From contig NZ_CP109907.1 in the NCBI RefSeq assembly GCF_033097525.1, forward strand, positions 1,674,001 to 1,738,000: a stretch of DNA of 64,000 bases, read 5' to 3'. Positions 61,127 through 64,000 of the stretch are shown in pieces. The stretch is from Sphingobacterium sp. UGAL515B_05 (GTDB lineage: Bacteria > Bacteroidota > Bacteroidia > Sphingobacteriales > Sphingobacteriaceae). Both the position numbers and the translations under genes were made by a program. Below the pieces are notes generated by a model, which saw nothing but the letters and a program-made list of their open reading frames with translations, ran no database searches and was not told the DNA's origin. Position 1 is the stretch's first letter. Every line of letters starts with the position of its first letter.

Positions 61127-62278
61127 TTACTTAATATTTATATTTTCTCTAGATGTAGCTCTATATTTAAACTTCTTAAATTCAATCTCATCTATATCCC
61201 CAGACGTTTTATTAAATACTACATTATCAAATTTTACGATCGGCCCATTTTTATAATTTCGCCCAAGTTTTATTGGTAATTTTGAGCCAATAATTTTTGC
61301 ATTTGTAATTTTGATCTCACCAGAAATTTTTCCGGCTGTATTTTTCAAATACAGACCTCCAACAACAATACCACTTTGAGAATTCTCCGTGTAAATATCA
61401 TTAACATTAATATTTATTGATTTATCAAAATCGCCCTGCAAATTACTTATTCCAATCTGTAACCCAGAAATAATATTATTAATGGATTTATAATTTGAAA
61501 TACTTATATTACTAATATCTGCTTTATCATTGTTAGGTTCAATATCTATCCCTGACATAGGACTCTTACCATAAGTGTTACTTATTACTGCATTTCGAAT
61601 ACTAATATCTTTTCCAGAAACTATTGTTATACCGTTTCTCCGATTATAATCCAAAACCGGATTTGTAATAGTTATATTAGAAGAATTTAATTTGGTAGAA
61701 CCAGATATATAAATGCCATCACCCCAACATTTCTGAATTAACGGATTAAAAACTTTAATATTTTTTGAACCAGTTATTCGAATCCCCATGCCCCATTCTC
61801 CAACATTATTTAAATGTGTTTGACGATCCCCAATGATTTGAGGATAATACAACTCTATATTTGATACATCTTGAATCAAGATGATAGCATAAGACGATTT
61901 TGATGATGATTTTAGCATAATTTTAGAATTATCCTGAAAAATAAGCTTTTGATTAGACTTCAAAATTAATCCCGTATCATTTATTAAAATTGGAAAATTA
62001 GGGAATATGATAATCTCATTTTCATCTATTGCCTTTTGAACGAATTTTGTATAATCGTACTTACCTTGCTTATCAAAATTATTTGGAAGGTAATTATCCA
62101 CTTTAGTAGCTTTACTTTCTAAATAAGAGATATTGTCCCGTTTCTTATTATATATTAAAAATGAACTTTTCGGCTTGGTATAGGTAAAAGAATTTTGAGA
62201 AAAAATGCTTAAAGAATAAGTTATCAATATAATTACTATAAAAAACCTTTTTAAAAAGATTATTGAGACATTTTTCAT
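61127..62278 (-). CDS. Exported right-handed beta-helix protein
   Basis: 383 residues with a signal peptide (about 1-27, ending SLSIFSQNS). The body is built of repeating short strands with regular Asn/Ile positions, e.g. ITGSKNIKVFNPLIQKCWGDGIYISGS, NRRNGITIVSGKDISIRNAVISNTYGK; this is the pectate-lyase-like parallel beta-helix found in lyases, epimerases and phage depolymerases. Residues for catalysis cannot be named with confidence. Located within the glycan operon, it probably trims, cleaves or epimerises the polysaccharide during export. Confidence 0.8.
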   Translation of the reverse strand: MKNVSIIFLKRFFIVIILITYSLSIFSQNSFTYTKPKSSFLIYNKKRDNISYLESKATKVDNYLPNNFDKQGKYDYTKFVQKAIDENEIIIFPNFPILINDTGLILKSNQKLIFQDNSKIMLKSSSKSSYAIILIQDVSNIELYYPQIIGDRQTHLNNVGEWGMGIRITGSKNIKVFNPLIQKCWGDGIYISGSTKLNSSNITITNPVLDYNRRNGITIVSGKDISIRNAVISNTYGKSPMSGIDIEPNNDKADISNISISNYKSINNIISGLQIGISNLQGDFDKSININVNDIYTENSQSGIVVGGLYLKNTAGKISGEIKITNAKIIGSKLPIKLGRNYKNGPIVKFDNVVFNKTSGDIDEIEFKKFKYRATSRENINIK

Positions 62279-62288
62279 ATTACTCGTT

Positions 62289-63404
62289 TTATGTGTTAAT
62301 TTTTTGAATTTCTTTACAAAGAATATCTTTAAACGCCTCAGATGATAAAAGATCTTGATAAGTTGATAGACAGTTTTCTTTGTAATCTATGGTCGATTCG
62401 CTGACAACATATTTTTCTAGAACTCTAATTAGACTATCTATATTATTATCATCAAAAATAAAACCATTATAACCTTCACGAATGTAAAACCTTGTTCCAC
62501 AGTCATTGGAGCAAATCGCAGGTACACCATTGGCAATTGACTCCAAGACAGATATGCTGGCTGGCTCATTTGTCGCTGGTAAAATAAATAAATCAGATGC
62601 TTGATAATAATTATCCATCAACTCATGTGAGACATTAACTAGTATCTTTGTAAGATGATCAATCCCTCTCTCCTTTATAAAAAGTACAACCTTTTCATAA
62701 TACTCTTTGTGCGCTTCATTGCTAACTTCTCCAATAATTGTTAAATTTAATTTATATCCCTTTGCAGACAGCTTGGTTATAGCTTCCAACAAAAGAAGTA
62801 AATTTTTACGCTTTACAAATTTACCGATAGTTAGCAACCTCAATACATCATTTCTTTCTTTATTTAAAAGTTCAACCTTTTTTTGGGGTATAACGAACGG
62901 AACGAACTTTAATTTTTCGGGAATTTTGTATTCCTTATTTACATAACCTTCCAATGGCGATATCCAAATTGATTTAAATAACATATTTACTAAATTAATA
63001 CTGAAAAGTCTAAATTTAGAATACTCTTGATTTACAATAATTTGAGAATAGATAATAAGCCTAATACCTAAAATTCTTGAACATATCGCAGCAAGTAAAG
63101 AAAAATATCGAGAAACATCCCTAACTACAATATAGTCAGGCTTTTCTCTTCTTAAATAATTGAAATAAGAAACAATTTTTGGAAAAGATTTGGGAGAGTT
63201 TGCTTTATGATCACCAAAAATGCGAATTAAAAATCTAGAAAGAATACTTTGTTTAAATACAATTGGAATTACTTCCGAATAATTTTCGGTATGTCCTTTA
63301 AGAGTTGAATGCACTTCGATAGAGCAGTTCAAATCATATTTCAACGTTTTAACCCATCCTACCATATTTGTATGATATCGGGGAACAATAAAAAACACCT
63401 TCAT
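62289..63404 (-). CDS. GT4 glycosyltransferase
   Basis: 371 residues, GT-B fold, AT-rich. LRLLTIGKFVKRKNLLLLLEAITKL and LPATNEPASISVLESIANGVPAICSND with the E-x7-E-type PASISVLESIANG block are the GT4 nucleotide-sugar site; DYIVVRDVSRYFS in the N-terminal half is the acceptor-side loop. It ends just before the beta-helix gene. Adds one sugar to the repeat unit; donor unknown. Confidence 0.88.
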   Translation of the reverse strand: MKVFFIVPRYHTNMVGWVKTLKYDLNCSIEVHSTLKGHTENYSEVIPIVFKQSILSRFLIRIFGDHKANSPKSFPKIVSYFNYLRREKPDYIVVRDVSRYFSLLAAICSRILGIRLIIYSQIIVNQEYSKFRLFSINLVNMLFKSIWISPLEGYVNKEYKIPEKLKFVPFVIPQKKVELLNKERNDVLRLLTIGKFVKRKNLLLLLEAITKLSAKGYKLNLTIIGEVSNEAHKEYYEKVVLFIKERGIDHLTKILVNVSHELMDNYYQASDLFILPATNEPASISVLESIANGVPAICSNDCGTRFYIREGYNGFIFDDNNIDSLIRVLEKYVVSESTIDYKENCLSTYQDLLSSEAFKDILCKEIQKINT

Positions 63405-63407
63405 ATA

Positions 63408-64000
63408 TTAAAATAAGAGATTACCAATATTTAAATCATCATCTATAAACGAATAGATCGTGAATATGTTGGAAAGCAATTTGCCAATCCCTACCAACGG
63501 AAAAATATATCGTAATACATTTAGGCAAAAGGCTAATAAAATCATTATTTTTAAAATTGTTATATATTTCTGATGCTCTTGAAATTTAACTTCAAGCTTT
63601 GCAACGATTATTATTAAACTTCCCCAAATAAATGACATTCCTATATAAATGAACCTACCGACACTGGGTACGTTGCTAATTAAATTGAAAAATCCAACAA
63701 ATGCGAAAGAAAACAAAATTACTCTATAAATATTCCTATCACTCTTTAGTATAACATTATATTTTTTTAGAAGGTATAAAACAAAAATATATAGGCTCAA
63801 ATTATAAATAGTATTAAACAACCAAATTATTCGCCCACCTTCTTGAACTGATGCATCTGCGTTTAGATAGGCAGAAGTTCTACTTGAAAACATCTCAGGC
63901 AAAAAATCTAAAAACTGAAAAAAAAAAGTAAAATCGAAAAAAAAGCTAAATAAACTAAAATAAAATAACGCGAAGACGGAATTCTCGAATCTAATAAATA
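63408..64000 (-). CDS. EpsG/Wzy-like polysaccharide membrane protein, partial (runs off the right edge)
   Basis: The frame is open from 63408 through the window edge. The visible ~195 residues have at least five membrane helices (IYNLSLYIFVLYLLKKY; VILFSFAFVGFFNLI; RFIYIGMSFIWGSLIIIV; ILKIMILLAFCLNVLRYIF) and an extracytoplasmic loop FSSRTSAYLNADASVQ of the kind seen in EpsG-type polymerases. The TTG at 63902 is not the true start because sense residues continue upstream. It would polymerise repeat units at the inner membrane. No flippase is in the window. Confidence 0.75.
   Translation of the reverse strand, partial: FIRFENSVFALFYFSLFSFFFDFTFFFQFLDFLPEMFSSRTSAYLNADASVQEGGRIIWLFNTIYNLSLYIFVLYLLKKYNVILKSDRNIYRVILFSFAFVGFFNLISNVPSVGRFIYIGMSFIWGSLIIIVAKLEVKFQEHQKYITILKIMILLAFCLNVLRYIFPLVGIGKLLSNIFTIYSFIDDDLNIGNLLF

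Noticed and set aside
1-64000. CRISPR arrays, tRNA and rRNA genes
   Set aside because: I looked for regular short repeats with spacers, cloverleaf-like segments and conserved rRNA cores and found none; covariance tools were not available.

Overview
The window reads as chromosome of a Bacteroidota bacterium, most likely a Sphingobacteriaceae member close to Sphingobacterium. The evidence is two SusC/SusD (RagA/RagB) outer-membrane pairs, an ECF sigma/FecR regulator pair, type IX secretion core genes (gldK, gldL, gldM, gldN), TlpA-type thioredoxins, an LytTR two-component system, a Bacteroides-type tyrosine recombinase and -7 boxes of the TAnnTTTG kind. Species assignment is inference. No tRNA, rRNA or CRISPR array was seen.

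Layout. 1-8.6 kb: a left-edge partial exported protein, an XRE regulator, a REC-only regulator overlapping an AraC regulator, a tyrosine recombinase preceded by a pair of perfect 19-bp inverted sites flanking a promoter-like segment, then a minus-strand group (MscS channel, EEP hydrolase, acyltransferase 3, papain-like peptidase). 9-12 kb: gldL-gldM, preceded by a short promoter-terminator unit. 11.9-15.3 kb: an accessory island with two DUF6266-like proteins, a small membrane protein, a CHAP amidase fused to (or overlapping) a membrane lipoprotein-like module, and a MerR/excisionase-like HTH. 15.3-18.5 kb: LytTR response regulator, its histidine kinase, an LPLAT-like acyltransferase and a tiny upstream ORF. 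18.7-25.4 kb: a Crp-like regulator, a small exported protein and an operon of hypothetical-TlpA-SusC-SusD.

25.5-30.8 kb is an AT-rich accessory block: two XRE-like genes, two Rpn-type PD-(D/E)XK genes (one frameshifted) that share a 179-bp near-identical 3' end, a Doc-like toxin, a small basic ORF and the decayed tail of a second copy of the 71-aa XRE gene. 30.8-34.6 kb holds a large TlpA-domain protein, a lipoprotein with Asp boxes and an orphan PAS histidine kinase. 34.7-45.1 kb is an XRE regulator followed by an ECF sigma-FecR-SusC(STN)-SusD-zinc metalloprotease-DUF3347 unit, a self-regulated TonB-dependent uptake and processing locus.

45.3-64 kb is surface-polysaccharide and secretion territory: a pseudogenised CapD/PglF-type 4,6-dehydratase, two nucleotidyltransferases, a beta-barrel-gldK-gldN operon, then a long minus-strand polysaccharide operon (EpsG-like, GT4, beta-helix, hexapeptide acyltransferase, GT4, PglA-like GT4, PglC-, PglD- and PglE-like genes, Wza and Wzc) ended by a hairpin terminator. 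The PglC/D/E set implies a bacillosamine-type sugar; the dehydratase step is represented here only by the broken gene. The points most worth following are the candidate inversion switch at 2.5-2.7 kb, the split of gldKLMN into gldLM and gldKN about 38 kb apart, the DUF6266/CHAP island, and the broken dehydratase beside an otherwise intact glycan operon.
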